A stretch of DNA of 64,000 nucleotides from Ensifer sp. BR816 (GTDB lineage: Bacteria > Pseudomonadota > Alphaproteobacteria > Rhizobiales > Rhizobiaceae): positions 4,149,610-4,213,609 of the forward strand of contig NZ_KB905370.1 in assembly GCF_000378985.1 (NCBI RefSeq), written 5' to 3'. A program made the position numbers and the translations under genes. The notes under the pieces were generated by a model. It was not told the DNA's origin. It saw only the letters and a list, made by a program, of their open reading frames with translations, and searched no databases. Positions 1-8,806 of the stretch are shown here, one piece after another. Within the stretch, counting starts at the first letter, position 1, and every line of letters begins with the position of its first letter.

Positions 1-316
1 AATCGGTGAAGTCGGCGCGGCGAATCTGACCGGCATTGTTGATGAGGATGTCGACCGATGCGCCGCCTTCGACGAGACCGGCAAACATCTCCGATATGCC
101 GCTCGGGTCTCTGAGGTCGTAGACGACTTCTTCAAATCGCCGTCCCAGCGCCTCGACTATGCTGCGCGTCTCGGCCATTTCCCGCGACCCCAGCCCGATG
201 ATGTCGGCGCCGGCGGAGGCGAGCGCCAGGGCCAGGGCCTGCCCCAGGCCGGTGCGCGCGCCGGTGACCAGCGCCCGTTTGCCGCTGAGGTCGAAGAGAT
301 TGGCCGCCGCGGTCAC
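1..316 (-). CDS. kduD: 2-dehydro-3-deoxy-D-gluconate 5-dehydrogenase-like SDR (KduD), C-terminus cut by window edge
   Basis: The visible 105 N-terminal residues are a short-chain dehydrogenase: the NAD(P)-binding glycine motif TGARTGLG lies near residue 18 and NNAG near residue 93. The GTG start overlaps the kduI stop codon by 4 bases (GTGA), so the two genes are translationally coupled. KduD-type enzymes oxidise or reduce the 5-position of 2-keto-3-deoxygluconate and act directly after KduI in the breakdown of unsaturated uronates from pectin. The KduD assignment rests on the SDR motifs plus this linkage. The catalytic YxxxK lies beyond the window, so a related sugar SDR cannot be excluded. 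Confidence 0.85.
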   Translation of the reverse strand, partial: MTAAANLFDLSGKRALVTGARTGLGQALALALASAGADIIGLGSREMAETRSIVEALGRRFEEVVYDLRDPSGISEMFAGLVEGGASVDILINNAGQIRRADFTD

Positions 317-1161
317 CGGATATCCCCCATCGGCACGAAATCCATGTCCTTGAAGGACTTGTTGTCGCCGGCCATGCTCCAGATGAAAGCATAGGCCGAG
401 GTGCCGGCGCCGCAATGGACCGACCAGGGTGGCGAAACGACCGCCTGTTCGTTGCGGACGATCAGGTGACCGGTCGCCTCCGGCCGACCCATCAGGTGGA
501 CGACGAAGGCGTCCTGCGGCATTTCGAAGTAGAGATAGGCTTCCATGCGGCGGTCATGCGTATGCGCCGGCATGGTGTTCCAGACGCTGCCCGGCTCGAG
601 CCGCGTCAGGCCCATCAGCAACTGGCAGCTCTCAACGACATCCGGATGGATGTACTGGTAGAGCCTGCGCTTGTTCGAGGTTTGCCCGTCACCGAGATTG
701 AGCTCGATCGCTTCCACCTTGCGGATCTGCCGGCCCGGAAAGGCGGCATGCGCCGGCGCGCTGTTGATGTAGAACTTGGCGGGCGCCGAAGGGTCGACGC
801 TTTCGAAGGAGACGTTCCGTGTGCCCATGCCGAGATAGAGCGCGTCCTGGAAGCCGACTTCGAAACTGGCGTCATCCGTCCGGACGATCCCCGGACCGCC
901 GATATTGATCAGCCCCAGTTCGCGCCGTTCCAGCAGGAATTCGCCGCCGACGACCCGGGCCATGTCCTCGCCGAGCCCGATCGCCTGCCGATCCGGCATC
1001 ACGCCGATGATGAGCAGCCGGTCGTAGTGGGTATAGACCGCATTCGCGCTCCCGGGCGCAAACAGCGCCTCGATCAGGAAATTCTGCCTCAACTCGCCGC
1101 CGGTCATGGATTCCGACTGCGAGTAGTGAACCGCATGGCGAACAGTGATCGACGACTGCAT
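313..1161 (-). CDS. kduI: 5-dehydro-4-deoxy-D-glucuronate isomerase (4-deoxy-L-threo-5-hexosulose-uronate ketol-isomerase)
   Basis: This 282-residue cytoplasmic enzyme has about the usual KduI length (near 278). It converts 5-keto-4-deoxyuronate, released from unsaturated galacturonate, to 2,5-diketo-3-deoxygluconate. The bicupin zinc ligands are visible as His200, His202 and Glu207 in PAHTHDRRMEAYLYF, and as His249 in PWSVHCG, with the same spacing as in the E. coli enzyme. The ATG start is preceded by GAGGA at a suitable distance. It follows the binding-protein gene on the same strand, separated by a strong hairpin, and precedes kduD. This context supports a role in metabolising the end products of the adjacent pectin-degrading enzymes. 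Confidence 0.95.
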   Translation of the reverse strand: MQSSITVRHAVHYSQSESMTGGELRQNFLIEALFAPGSANAVYTHYDRLLIIGVMPDRQAIGLGEDMARVVGGEFLLERRELGLINIGGPGIVRTDDASFEVGFQDALYLGMGTRNVSFESVDPSAPAKFYINSAPAHAAFPGRQIRKVEAIELNLGDGQTSNKRRLYQYIHPDVVESCQLLMGLTRLEPGSVWNTMPAHTHDRRMEAYLYFEMPQDAFVVHLMGRPEATGHLIVRNEQAVVSPPWSVHCGAGTSAYAFIWSMAGDNKSFKDMDFVPMGDIR

Positions 1162-1191
1162 GGCATTCCTCTTCTATTGCTTTTAGCACGG

Positions 1192-1224
1192 GGACGACGC
1201 GCCCGCCGATCGGGCACGTCGTCC
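1192..1224 (-). terminator. Strong hairpin between the binding-protein gene and kduI
   Basis: GGACGACG at 1192-1199 pairs with CGTCGTCC at 1217-1224, and GCCCG at 1201-1205 with CGGGC at 1211-1215, with one internal mismatch. There is no U-tract, and the hairpin lies inside the minus-strand transcription unit just after the binding-protein stop. It is more likely a partial terminator or mRNA-stabilising structure that raises binding-protein expression over kduID than a full terminator. Confidence 0.5.
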
Positions 1225-1253
1225 AGCCTTGGGAGGCTTGGTGAGAATGGTGC

Positions 1254-2537
1254 CTACTGCGACGCCCGGGCTTCGTTGATCTTGCGGACGTCGTCCTCCA
1301 GGACCTTGTAGGTCTCATCGAGCGACAATTCCCCGACGATCAGCTGGCTCATGCGCTGCACGATCTGCTGGTAAAGCGCCGATCCGCCCTTCTGGCGCTC
1401 GAAGTCGCGCGCCGCCTGCGGCACGTTCTTCTTGTTGTCGAGGAACACAGCCATGGCGGATTTGGCGTTCTCACTCGAAAGCTTGTACTGCGGGTCCTTG
1501 ATTTCGGCGCCGGTCAGGATGACGTAATTTTCGGCGATCTCCCGCTGGATTTTCTCGGAGCCGAGGAATTCGATGAACTCGGCCACCGCTTCCGGGTGCT
1601 TGGTCCGCTTGAAGCCGACGATCGCGGTGGCACCGGGCATGGCGTAGCACCCGGCCTCGCCGCAGGGCGCGTTGATCGCCGTCCAATCGAAGGCGTCGCC
1701 GATCTTCGTCTGGAACGGATTGACCATCCAGTTGCCGGCCAGATAGGTCACGACATTGCCGTTGACGAACTCGTCACCCATGTTCTTGTACTGCGATCCG
1801 CCGGCCGCACCCCACATCTCCTTGGGGAAACTGCCGTTCTCCGTCCAGGCCTGGAGATCGGCGATATATTTCTTGGCCGCCTCGTCCGGGAAGCTGAACT
1901 TGCCGTCCTTCACATAGGTCGAGCCATAGGAGAAGGCGGCACCCGAGAAGCGGTGACCCGAGCGGTCCATGGTGAAGGGAACCTGCACGCCCGTCGCCTT
2001 CGCCACCCGGGCGGAAGCCTCGACGATTTCCTTCAATGTCGCCTTCGGTCCCGGCAGGGGCTCGCCGGCCTGCTCGAACAGCGTCTTGTTGACGAAGGGC
2101 AGGTTCAGCGTCTGCGACGCCACATAGCCGTTGATGGAATTCGGTTCGTTGATATTCGGCAGCCGCAGCTGATCAAGGCTTGCGCCGTGAAGCTTGGCGT
2201 AGGCTTCCGGATCCTTCATGTGGGGGCGCATGTCCAGGTAATAGGGCGCGAGCTGCCAATCGGTGATCTTGGCAAGATCGGGGCCTTCGCCGACCGCGAG
2301 CTGCACCGGCAATTGCTTGGCGACCGCGTCGTAGCCGGACGAAACGAAATTGACCTTCACGTCCGGATGGGTGCTCTCGAACTCCTTGCTGAGCTCGGCC
2401 ATGCGCTGGACATAGCCCTGGTCGTCATCCGTGAACAGGAACGTGATCGTCTTGGTTTCGGCCTGAGCCGAGGCTGCGCCGACGAGGCCGGCGATTACGA
2501 GGGCACTGACGCCCGAAAAGAGTTTCGACATGCTCAT
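1254..2537 (-). CDS. ABC sugar transporter, extracellular solute-binding protein
   Basis: This 427-residue protein belongs to the family 1 (MalE/UgpB-like) solute-binding proteins. It begins with a typical signal peptide with likely cleavage after ASAQA near residue 27. The mature part starts with a beta-strand (TKTITFLFT) typical of the fold. It should bind the sugar in the periplasm and deliver it to the permeases at 8807-10857, which lack a binding-protein gene of their own. Linkage to kduID, GH105 and GH28-like genes suggests that the ligand is an oligo-uronide such as unsaturated oligogalacturonide or rhamnogalacturonan disaccharide; the exact ligand is inferred. Two palindromic operators lie upstream. 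Confidence 0.9.
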   Translation of the reverse strand: MSMSKLFSGVSALVIAGLVGAASAQAETKTITFLFTDDDQGYVQRMAELSKEFESTHPDVKVNFVSSGYDAVAKQLPVQLAVGEGPDLAKITDWQLAPYYLDMRPHMKDPEAYAKLHGASLDQLRLPNINEPNSINGYVASQTLNLPFVNKTLFEQAGEPLPGPKATLKEIVEASARVAKATGVQVPFTMDRSGHRFSGAAFSYGSTYVKDGKFSFPDEAAKKYIADLQAWTENGSFPKEMWGAAGGSQYKNMGDEFVNGNVVTYLAGNWMVNPFQTKIGDAFDWTAINAPCGEAGCYAMPGATAIVGFKRTKHPEAVAEFIEFLGSEKIQREIAENYVILTGAEIKDPQYKLSSENAKSAMAVFLDNKKNVPQAARDFERQKGGSALYQQIVQRMSQLIVGELSLDETYKVLEDDVRKINEARASQ

Positions 2538-2543
2538 CCTCCC

Positions 2544-2563
2544 TTATGAAAACATTTTCATAA
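2544..2563. promoter_or_regulatory. Operator palindrome 1, probably for the LacI-type regulator
   Basis: TTATGAAAA and TTTTCATAA form a 20-base inverted repeat broken only at the two centre bases (CA). It lies 7 bases upstream of the binding-protein start codon. Its half-site matches the second palindrome at 2687-2704. Even, AT-rich palindromes of this kind are typical LacI-family targets. Confidence 0.6.
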
Positions 2564-2686
2564 ATCGAACCGGAACTCCTCTGCCAAATTCGATTTTCAC
2601 CTTTTTGCGACTTGACAGCGCAAACGTCAAGCTGTTTGTTTTGGCCAAACTTCACGGCAATGTGCTTTAGATGCCGTTTCACAAAA

Positions 2687-2704
2687 TATGAAAATATTTT
2701 CATA
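2687..2704. promoter_or_regulatory. Operator palindrome 2, probably for the LacI-type regulator
   Basis: TATGAAAATATTTTCATA is a perfect 18-base palindrome 20 bases upstream of the gene starting at 2725. It shares the half-site ATGAAAA with palindrome 1. The paired sites in one 187-base divergent promoter suggest that one repressor controls both transcription units. The natural candidate is the LacI-family gene at 11001-12041. Confidence 0.65.
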
Positions 2705-2724
2705 CGATCGACGGGAGGCGGTCT

Positions 2725-5244
2725 ATGATGGGCAATTTCCCGGCTAAGGCAGCATCTATTGATCCGACCTATGCGGTTTCGAACGGCGAGACGATCACCG
2801 CCTGGATCGTCTCCGATCTGATCAGCGCCGACTTCCCCGGCATCGCCGCGCCGGCGGAGGACCGCGTCAACTACCGCTTCATCAACGGCTTCGTCGATGT
2901 CGGCGACCTGCCCTGCCGCAAGGCCTTCTGGGAAGACATGGTCGGCCGGCCGATCGAACCGCATAGCGACTGGCCGGCCGCGCATCTCAATCTTCCGGGC
3001 GCCAACCGCCGCGTTGAATTCACCGGCTTCTGGCATCTCCCGACCCATATCCGCCGCTGGCTGAAAGGCACGTTCCGCACCGATGCCCCGCGCCGGCTCC
3101 GGCTCAGGCTCCGGACCTGCGGCGGCGTGCGCATCTGGGTGAACGGCCTGGAGCAGACGCGCTTCGAACCCTTCCGCCGCAATGTCGAGAGCGTGTCCGA
3201 CGTGACGCTCGAGCTTCGATCAGGCGACAACGACATCCTGCTGCACACGGAGGACCTTGCCGAAAGGGACACAATCTGGTTCTTCGAGCTCGAGCTTCTG
3301 GACGAGGCGCCGCTGACCGTCGTCCTGCCGGTGCCCCTCGACAACGACGAGGTCGGCCGGCTCGCCGCGCTCGTGCGCGACGTCCGACCGTGCCGCGACG
3401 TCTTCGTCGCCTCGGCGCTCGAACTCGACTTCGACAGCCCGCCCGGAAGCGACCTTCCCGTTCTCGTCGAGGTCGTCAGCCATGGCCACGACCGGGCCGT
3501 TCTCGCCCGGGCCACGGCGACCCTCGGTGCCGCAGAGACCCGCCTTTCCATCCCCGAGACGCTCGACATTCCGGACGGCTATCACGGCGTGCGGATGACG
3601 ATCGGATCCGGCGCCGGCACCGTGACCCGCGTCATCGACGCCGCCTTCCTTGGCCGGCTTTCGCCGGCAACGACTGCCGCGGCGCTTGCCGAACGAAAGC
3701 GGGCCGCCCTCGATTTCAGTGCCGCTCAAGGCGCCGAACGCATCGGCCGGGCGCTCGCCATGGTTGCCGCCGGCAGCGACGACCGGGCGACGATCGATCG
3801 CCTCATCGCGGTGACACTGCAGTCGATCGACCGGCGCGAGGATTGTTCGGACTTCGTCATGGTGCCGCTCATCTGGCTCGTCCGCGCCTACGGGGAGCTT
3901 GGCCCGGAGACGGTAGAAAAGATCCGGGCATCGGTCCTCGGCTACCGCTACTGGGTGGACGAGCCTGGCAACGACGTGATGTGGTTCTGGAGCGAGAACC
4001 ATGTTCTGTGCTTCCATGCGAGCCAGCTGCTTTCCGGCGACTTTCTGCCGGACGCCGTCTTTACGGCCTCGGGCCGCAGCGGACGCGAGCAGGCAGCCCT
4101 TGCCAAGGCGCGTCTCAACCGATGGTTCGACAGCGTCGAAGCGCATGGCCTGGCGGAATGGAACTCGGCCGCCTATTACCCGATCGACTTCATCGGCCTC
4201 CTCGCGCTCGAACATTGGGCCGAGCCCGAACTCGCAGCGCGCGCCCGGCGCCAGCTCGACCTGATCTTCGAAATGATCGCGCTGCATACGCTCGCCGGCG
4301 TTCCGGCGGGCTCGCAGGGGCGCGCCTACGACAAGGAATTGCGCGCCGGGCCGCTGACCGAACTTGCCCCCTTCGCCGCGGTCGCCTTCGGCGAGGGCTG
4401 GCTGAACGGCGGCGTCGCCTCGCTGCCGATGTTCTGCTCATCGGACTATCACCCGCCGGCCCATCTCTCGCGCCTCGCCAGGCTGGCGCCCGGTCGCGCC
4501 ATCGAGGCCCGCTACGCGCAGGGGCTCGATGCCGGCAAGCTGGTTCTCTTCAAGAACGAGGCCGCGCAGCTATCGACCGTCGTCGATCACAAGACCGGCC
4601 AGAAAGGCCACCAGCAGCATGTGCTCGACATCCGCCTCGCCGGCCATCCGATGGCGCGGCTCTGGGTGAACCATCCGGGCGAGGACGATCCCTGGGGCAC
4701 CCAGCGGCCCTCCTATTGGGCGGGCAGCGGCATTCTCCCGCGGGTCGCGCAGCACCGCGACCTGGCGCTGATGATCTTCGATACGCAGGACCATCGCAAC
4801 GGCTGGACGCACGCCTATCTCGGGCGCGACGGTCTCGACGAGATCCTGGTCGAGGACAATTGGCTGATCGTCCGCTCGGGCGCCGGCTTCGCCGCCCTTC
4901 ACGCCACCAACGGCATCACCATGGTCACGAAGGGTGCCACCGCCGGACGGGAGGTCCGCTCCGAGGGACGCCTCTGCGGCTGGATCGGCGTCGTCGGCTG
5001 TGGCGGCGGCAGCGATTTCCAGCATTTCCGCGAGAGGGTCCGCTCGACCGTCGTTGCCTTCGACCCCGCTCGCCGCGCGCTTTCGGTCACCCCTCCGGAC
5101 CGGCCGGCATTGCGCCTCTCCTATGATGGCGCCTTCTCGATCGGCGGAGAGCATCTCGCCTTCGATCACGGGCAGCCGACGCCCGAGATCACCTTCGACA
5201 GCGCCGGTGCCGCCGATCGGCCGGACCGCCTCTTCTATTCATGA
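2725..5244 (+). CDS. Unrecognised 839-residue protein, polysaccharide-lyase-like architecture, first gene of the pectin operon
   Basis: I do not recognise a named family with certainty. The first ~200 residues look like a beta-sandwich, with GVRIWVNGLEQTRF resembling galactose-binding-like accessory domains. Residues ~330-560 are helical, with Trp/His/Asn-rich segments (MWFWSENHVLCFHAS near 417, LAEWNSAAYYPIDF near 475) as in the (alpha/alpha)6 toroids of lyases and glycoside hydrolases. The last ~270 residues look beta-rich. This is the domain order of multidomain polysaccharide lyases. No signal peptide is visible, so it is probably cytoplasmic. It leads the operon with GH105 and GH28-like genes, which suggests cleavage or debranching of imported rhamnogalacturonan or oligogalacturonide. 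GGGAGG precedes the ATG; a second ATG follows immediately. Confidence 0.6.
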   Translation: MMGNFPAKAASIDPTYAVSNGETITAWIVSDLISADFPGIAAPAEDRVNYRFINGFVDVGDLPCRKAFWEDMVGRPIEPHSDWPAAHLNLPGANRRVEFTGFWHLPTHIRRWLKGTFRTDAPRRLRLRLRTCGGVRIWVNGLEQTRFEPFRRNVESVSDVTLELRSGDNDILLHTEDLAERDTIWFFELELLDEAPLTVVLPVPLDNDEVGRLAALVRDVRPCRDVFVASALELDFDSPPGSDLPVLVEVVSHGHDRAVLARATATLGAAETRLSIPETLDIPDGYHGVRMTIGSGAGTVTRVIDAAFLGRLSPATTAAALAERKRAALDFSAAQGAERIGRALAMVAAGSDDRATIDRLIAVTLQSIDRREDCSDFVMVPLIWLVRAYGELGPETVEKIRASVLGYRYWVDEPGNDVMWFWSENHVLCFHASQLLSGDFLPDAVFTASGRSGREQAALAKARLNRWFDSVEAHGLAEWNSAAYYPIDFIGLLALEHWAEPELAARARRQLDLIFEMIALHTLAGVPAGSQGRAYDKELRAGPLTELAPFAAVAFGEGWLNGGVASLPMFCSSDYHPPAHLSRLARLAPGRAIEARYAQGLDAGKLVLFKNEAAQLSTVVDHKTGQKGHQQHVLDIRLAGHPMARLWVNHPGEDDPWGTQRPSYWAGSGILPRVAQHRDLALMIFDTQDHRNGWTHAYLGRDGLDEILVEDNWLIVRSGAGFAALHATNGITMVTKGATAGREVRSEGRLCGWIGVVGCGGGSDFQHFRERVRSTVVAFDPARRALSVTPPDRPALRLSYDGAFSIGGEHLAFDHGQPTPEITFDSAGAADRPDRLFYS

Positions 5245-5251
5245 GTGGACC

Positions 5252-6352
5252 ATGCAGATGAATGAGATCAGCATCGAGCGATCGACGCTCAAGACCACGA
5301 TCGACAAGGTCGCGGCCGCCTTCAGCCGTCTGAAGGGCATCAAGGAAGGCCTCGTCGGCGCCGATCATGCCGGCGGCATCCAGTTCGACGAATGGGATTG
5401 GGAGGTTGGCGTCGGTCTCTACGGCTTCCTGCGCCGCGCGCTCGCCACCAACGACCGCAAGGCGATCGACGACCTCGTCGGCTGGTATGCCTGGCAGATC
5501 GATCGCGGCCTGCCGCCGCGCCAGATCAACAGCTCGGCGCCGATGCTGCCGCTCGTCATCCTGACCGAGCATGTCGACCGCCCGGACTTCCGCGCCCTCG
5601 TCGAGGACTGGGCAGACTGGCTCGTGCACAAGCTGCCGAAGACCGAGGATGGCGGCTTCCAACATGTGGTCAAGGAGCGGCTGAACGAGGGCGAGCTCTG
5701 GGACGACACGCTGTTCATGGCCTGCCTCTTCCTCGCCCGCGCCGGCGTCATCTGCGACCGCCGTGACTGGATCGACGAGGCGGTCTACCAATTCATGGTC
5801 CACACGCGCTATCTCTCCGACCCGATCACCGGGCTCTGGTATCACGGCTGGACGTTCAACGGCCGGCACAACTTCGCCAGGGCCTTCTGGGCGCGGGGCA
5901 ATGCCTGGATCACGGTTGCGATCCCCGAGCTTTTCGAGCTCGTGCCCTCGCTCAACCCCAGCGACAAGCGCTTCCTCTCCAACGTGCTCGCCAGCCAGGT
6001 CCGCGCACTGAAGCGTCATCAGCGCGACGACGGCCTGTTTCACACGCTGGTCAACGACCCGACCTCGCCGGTCGAGACGTCCGCCACCGCCGGCATTGCC
6101 TACGGCATCCTGCGCGGCATCGAAGCCGGTATCCTGAGGGAGGAAGACCGCGTCCACGCCGAGCGCGCCTTCAGGGCAGTGCTAGGGCAGATCGACACGG
6201 AAGGTGTCGTCCAGGGTGTATCGGACGGAACCCCCATGGGCCACGACCTCGACTTCTACCGGCGGATCCCCAACCTGCCGACGCCCTACGGCCAGGCCCT
6301 GACCATGCTGCTGTTGATCGACGTCCTTCTCGAGGAGGATGCGAAGCCGTGA
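5252..6352 (+). CDS. GH105 unsaturated rhamnogalacturonyl/galacturonyl hydrolase (YteR/YesR-like)
   Basis: This 366-residue protein fits the GH105 family in length and in its (alpha/alpha)6-barrel pattern. The family signature LWDDTLFMA supplies the probable catalytic acid at Asp151 or Asp152. GH105 enzymes hydrate the 4,5-unsaturated uronic acid at the non-reducing end of oligosaccharides made by pectate or rhamnogalacturonan lyases and release 5-keto-4-deoxyuronate, the substrate of KduI encoded nearby. No signal peptide is present, as usual for this cytoplasmic enzyme. The ATG at 5252 (or 5258) lies 7 bases after the preceding stop codon, and the 3' end overlaps the next gene by 4 bases. 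Confidence 0.9.
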   Translation: MQMNEISIERSTLKTTIDKVAAAFSRLKGIKEGLVGADHAGGIQFDEWDWEVGVGLYGFLRRALATNDRKAIDDLVGWYAWQIDRGLPPRQINSSAPMLPLVILTEHVDRPDFRALVEDWADWLVHKLPKTEDGGFQHVVKERLNEGELWDDTLFMACLFLARAGVICDRRDWIDEAVYQFMVHTRYLSDPITGLWYHGWTFNGRHNFARAFWARGNAWITVAIPELFELVPSLNPSDKRFLSNVLASQVRALKRHQRDDGLFHTLVNDPTSPVETSATAGIAYGILRGIEAGILREEDRVHAERAFRAVLGQIDTEGVVQGVSDGTPMGHDLDFYRRIPNLPTPYGQALTMLLLIDVLLEEDAKP

Positions 6353-7683
6353 CGACGCCGCAGGAAATCGGCATCGAGGCAACCGGCCGTGACGCGACGG
6401 CCGGGATCCAGTCGGCGATCGACCGTGCCTCGGCTCGTGGCGGCGGCCGCGTCTCGCTGCTGGCCGGCGAACACGTCGCGGCCGGGCTTGTCCTCAAGAG
6501 CGATGTCGAACTGCATCTCGCCGAGGGTGCGCTGCTGCGCCCCATTCCGGATTACCAGGCCTATCGCGATGCCATCGTCAGCGTCATCGCGGAAAAATCC
6601 GACCGGGGCATGATCGTCGCGAGGGAGGCCGAGAATGTGCAGATCACCGGCCCGGGCCGGATAGAGGCGGGCGGCGAGCATTTCATCATTGGCGACGACA
6701 CGGATGTCGGCACCTTCATTCCGGCGGAGTTCCGGCCTCGGGTGGTCGTCTTCGAGGGGTGCCGAAACGTCGGGTTTGATGGATTGCAGGTGACGGGCTC
6801 GCCAATGTGGACGCTGCATCTCGCCGATTGCGAGGACGTCGTTATCCGGAACGTCACCGTCGCCAACGACCGCCGCCTGCCGAACACGGACGGCATGGTG
6901 CTCGACGCCTGCCGCCGCGTGCTGATCGAGGATTGCATCATTTCCACCGCCGATGACGGCATCTGCCTGAAGACGAGCGCCGGGCCGGACGGCAAGGCTA
7001 TCGGGACCTGCGAAAACGTCACGATCCGCCGATGCACAGTCTCGAGCCTGAGCTGCGCGCTGAAGCTCGGCACCGAGTCCTTTGGCGATTTCCGCAATAT
7101 CGTCTTCGAGGACTGCAAGGTCAGCGACTCCAATCGCGGCCTCGGCCTGTTTTCGCGCGATGGCGGGCAGATGCGAAACATCCGATTCTCGCGGATCGAG
7201 GTCGATTGCCATGAAACCCTCGACGGTTTCTGGGGTTCGGGCGAAGCGCTGACGGTGACCGTGGTCGACCGGCGCCCGGAGCGCCGCGCCGGCGCCGTCG
7301 AGAACCTCCTGGTCGAAGAGATCAGCGGCCGCATGGAGGGAGCGATCAACCTCGTCTCCACCTCCGACGCCGGCATCCGCAATGTGACGCTGCGCGCAAT
7401 CACGATCAGCCAAAAGCCCGGGCGGCTCGGCACCGGCCGCCGCTACGACCTGAGGCCGACCTTTGCCGACATTGCCCCGAGCGCCGAGGCGGCGGGACGG
7501 GCGAACGCCTGGACACGCGGCACCGACGGCCGGATCGTCGGGCTTGTCGACTATCCGGGCGGCATGCCGGCGATCTACCTCAAGGGCGTGCAGGGACTCG
7601 CCGCGCGGGACGTGGCGGTCAGCCGCCCGGACCAGGTGCCGGAAGGCTGGAATGCGAAGGATTTCGTCGAAGAGACGAACTGA
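6349..7683 (+). CDS. GH28-family (polygalacturonase-like) glycoside hydrolase, divergent active site
   Basis: This 444-residue protein has the repeated hydrophobic pattern of a right-handed beta-helix. Two GH28 catalytic blocks are present: NTDG with Asp181, and DDG with Asp202-Asp203. The third block, normally GHG with a conserved His, is replaced by SCALKLGTES near residue 239, so activity or specificity may differ from classical exo-polygalacturonases. No signal peptide is seen. The GTG start overlaps the GH105 stop (GTGA). With GH105 it probably degrades imported galacturonan or rhamnogalacturonan oligomers in the cytoplasm. Confidence 0.85.
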   Translation: MTTPQEIGIEATGRDATAGIQSAIDRASARGGGRVSLLAGEHVAAGLVLKSDVELHLAEGALLRPIPDYQAYRDAIVSVIAEKSDRGMIVAREAENVQITGPGRIEAGGEHFIIGDDTDVGTFIPAEFRPRVVVFEGCRNVGFDGLQVTGSPMWTLHLADCEDVVIRNVTVANDRRLPNTDGMVLDACRRVLIEDCIISTADDGICLKTSAGPDGKAIGTCENVTIRRCTVSSLSCALKLGTESFGDFRNIVFEDCKVSDSNRGLGLFSRDGGQMRNIRFSRIEVDCHETLDGFWGSGEALTVTVVDRRPERRAGAVENLLVEEISGRMEGAINLVSTSDAGIRNVTLRAITISQKPGRLGTGRRYDLRPTFADIAPSAEAAGRANAWTRGTDGRIVGLVDYPGGMPAIYLKGVQGLAARDVAVSRPDQVPEGWNAKDFVEETN

Positions 7684-7700
7684 ACTGACGGGAGCAGACG

Positions 7701-8804
7701 ATGGGTGAGCTCAAGCTTAAGGACCTCAACAAGTCGTATGGCGCGGTTGCCGTGCTGCATGACGTGAACCTTCAGATCGACAATGGCGAGTTCGTCGTCT
7801 TCGTCGGCCCTTCGGGCTGCGGCAAGTCGACCCTGCTGCGCATCATCGCCGGCCTCGAGGACATCACCTCGGGATCGATCGCGATCGGCGGCCGCGATGT
7901 CGGGGCGCTCTCGCCGGCCGAACGGAAGATCGCCATGGTCTTCCAATCCTACGCACTCTATCCGCATATGAGCGTGCGCAAGAACCTCGCCTTCGGCCTC
8001 GAGAACCTGAAGTTCAAACGGGCCGAGATCGACGCGCGGATCGCCGAGGCGGCGCGCATGCTGGCCATCGAGCCCTATCTCGACCGCAGGCCGAAGCAGC
8101 TTTCCGGCGGACAGCGCCAGCGCGTGGCGATCGGCCGGGCGATCGTGCGCGAACCGGACATCTTTCTCTTCGACGAGCCGCTCTCCAATCTCGATGCGGC
8201 GCTGCGCGTCCAGACGCGCGCCGAGATCACCAAGCTGCATCGCGAAATGCAGACGACGATGATCTACGTCACCCACGACCAGGTGGAAGCCATGACCATG
8301 GCCGACAAGATCGTCGTGCTGAGGGCCGGCCGCGTCGAGCAGGTCGGAACGCCGCTCGAGCTCTTCGATCATCCGCGCAATCTTTTCGTCGCCGGCTTCC
8401 TCGGCTCGCCGCGCATGAACATCCTCAAGGGCAAGATCGTCATCGGCGATGATCAGAGCGTCCTGGTCGATGTCGGCTACGGCACCCCGCTCAGAAGCGA
8501 CATCGACCCCGCCGCCGTCACCGCTGGACAGGAGGTCCTTGCCGGCGTCCGGCCCGCGCATTTCGCACTGTCCGACGGCGAAGGCCTGCCTTTCGAGGTC
8601 CAGTATCACGAGAGCCTTGGGACGGAGACCTATGTCTACGGCACGCTCAAGGGCCAGTCGGAGCAGGTGATCGTCCATCAGGCCGGCCATTTTGCGCCCG
8701 CGCCCGGTGCCGTCCTGAAGATCATGCCGCTCGCAGGCCGCCTGCATGTCTTCGATCCGGCAAACGAACTGGCGCTTGCCCGCGGCGAACACGGGAGGGC
8801 CTGA
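7701..8804 (+). CDS. ABC transporter ATP-binding protein, UgpC/MalK/MsmK type
   Basis: This 367-residue ATPase has Walker [10 protein letters not shown], signature LSGGQRQRV, Walker B IFLFDEP and the His-loop VTHDQ. It also has the C-terminal regulatory OB-fold (TOBE) extension typical of sugar-import ATPases. It energises the importer made of the binding protein at 1254-2537 and the permeases that follow with 2-base gaps. The start has GGGAG 8 bases upstream. It is a clear paralogue of the ATPase at 44628-45707. Confidence 0.95.
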   Translation: MGELKLKDLNKSYGAVAVLHDVNLQIDNGEFVVFVGPSGCGKSTLLRIIAGLEDITSGSIAIGGRDVGALSPAERKIAMVFQSYALYPHMSVRKNLAFGLENLKFKRAEIDARIAEAARMLAIEPYLDRRPKQLSGGQRQRVAIGRAIVREPDIFLFDEPLSNLDAALRVQTRAEITKLHREMQTTMIYVTHDQVEAMTMADKIVVLRAGRVEQVGTPLELFDHPRNLFVAGFLGSPRMNILKGKIVIGDDQSVLVDVGYGTPLRSDIDPAAVTAGQEVLAGVRPAHFALSDGEGLPFEVQYHESLGTETYVYGTLKGQSEQVIVHQAGHFAPAPGAVLKIMPLAGRLHVFDPANELALARGEHGRA

Positions 8805-8806
8805 CG

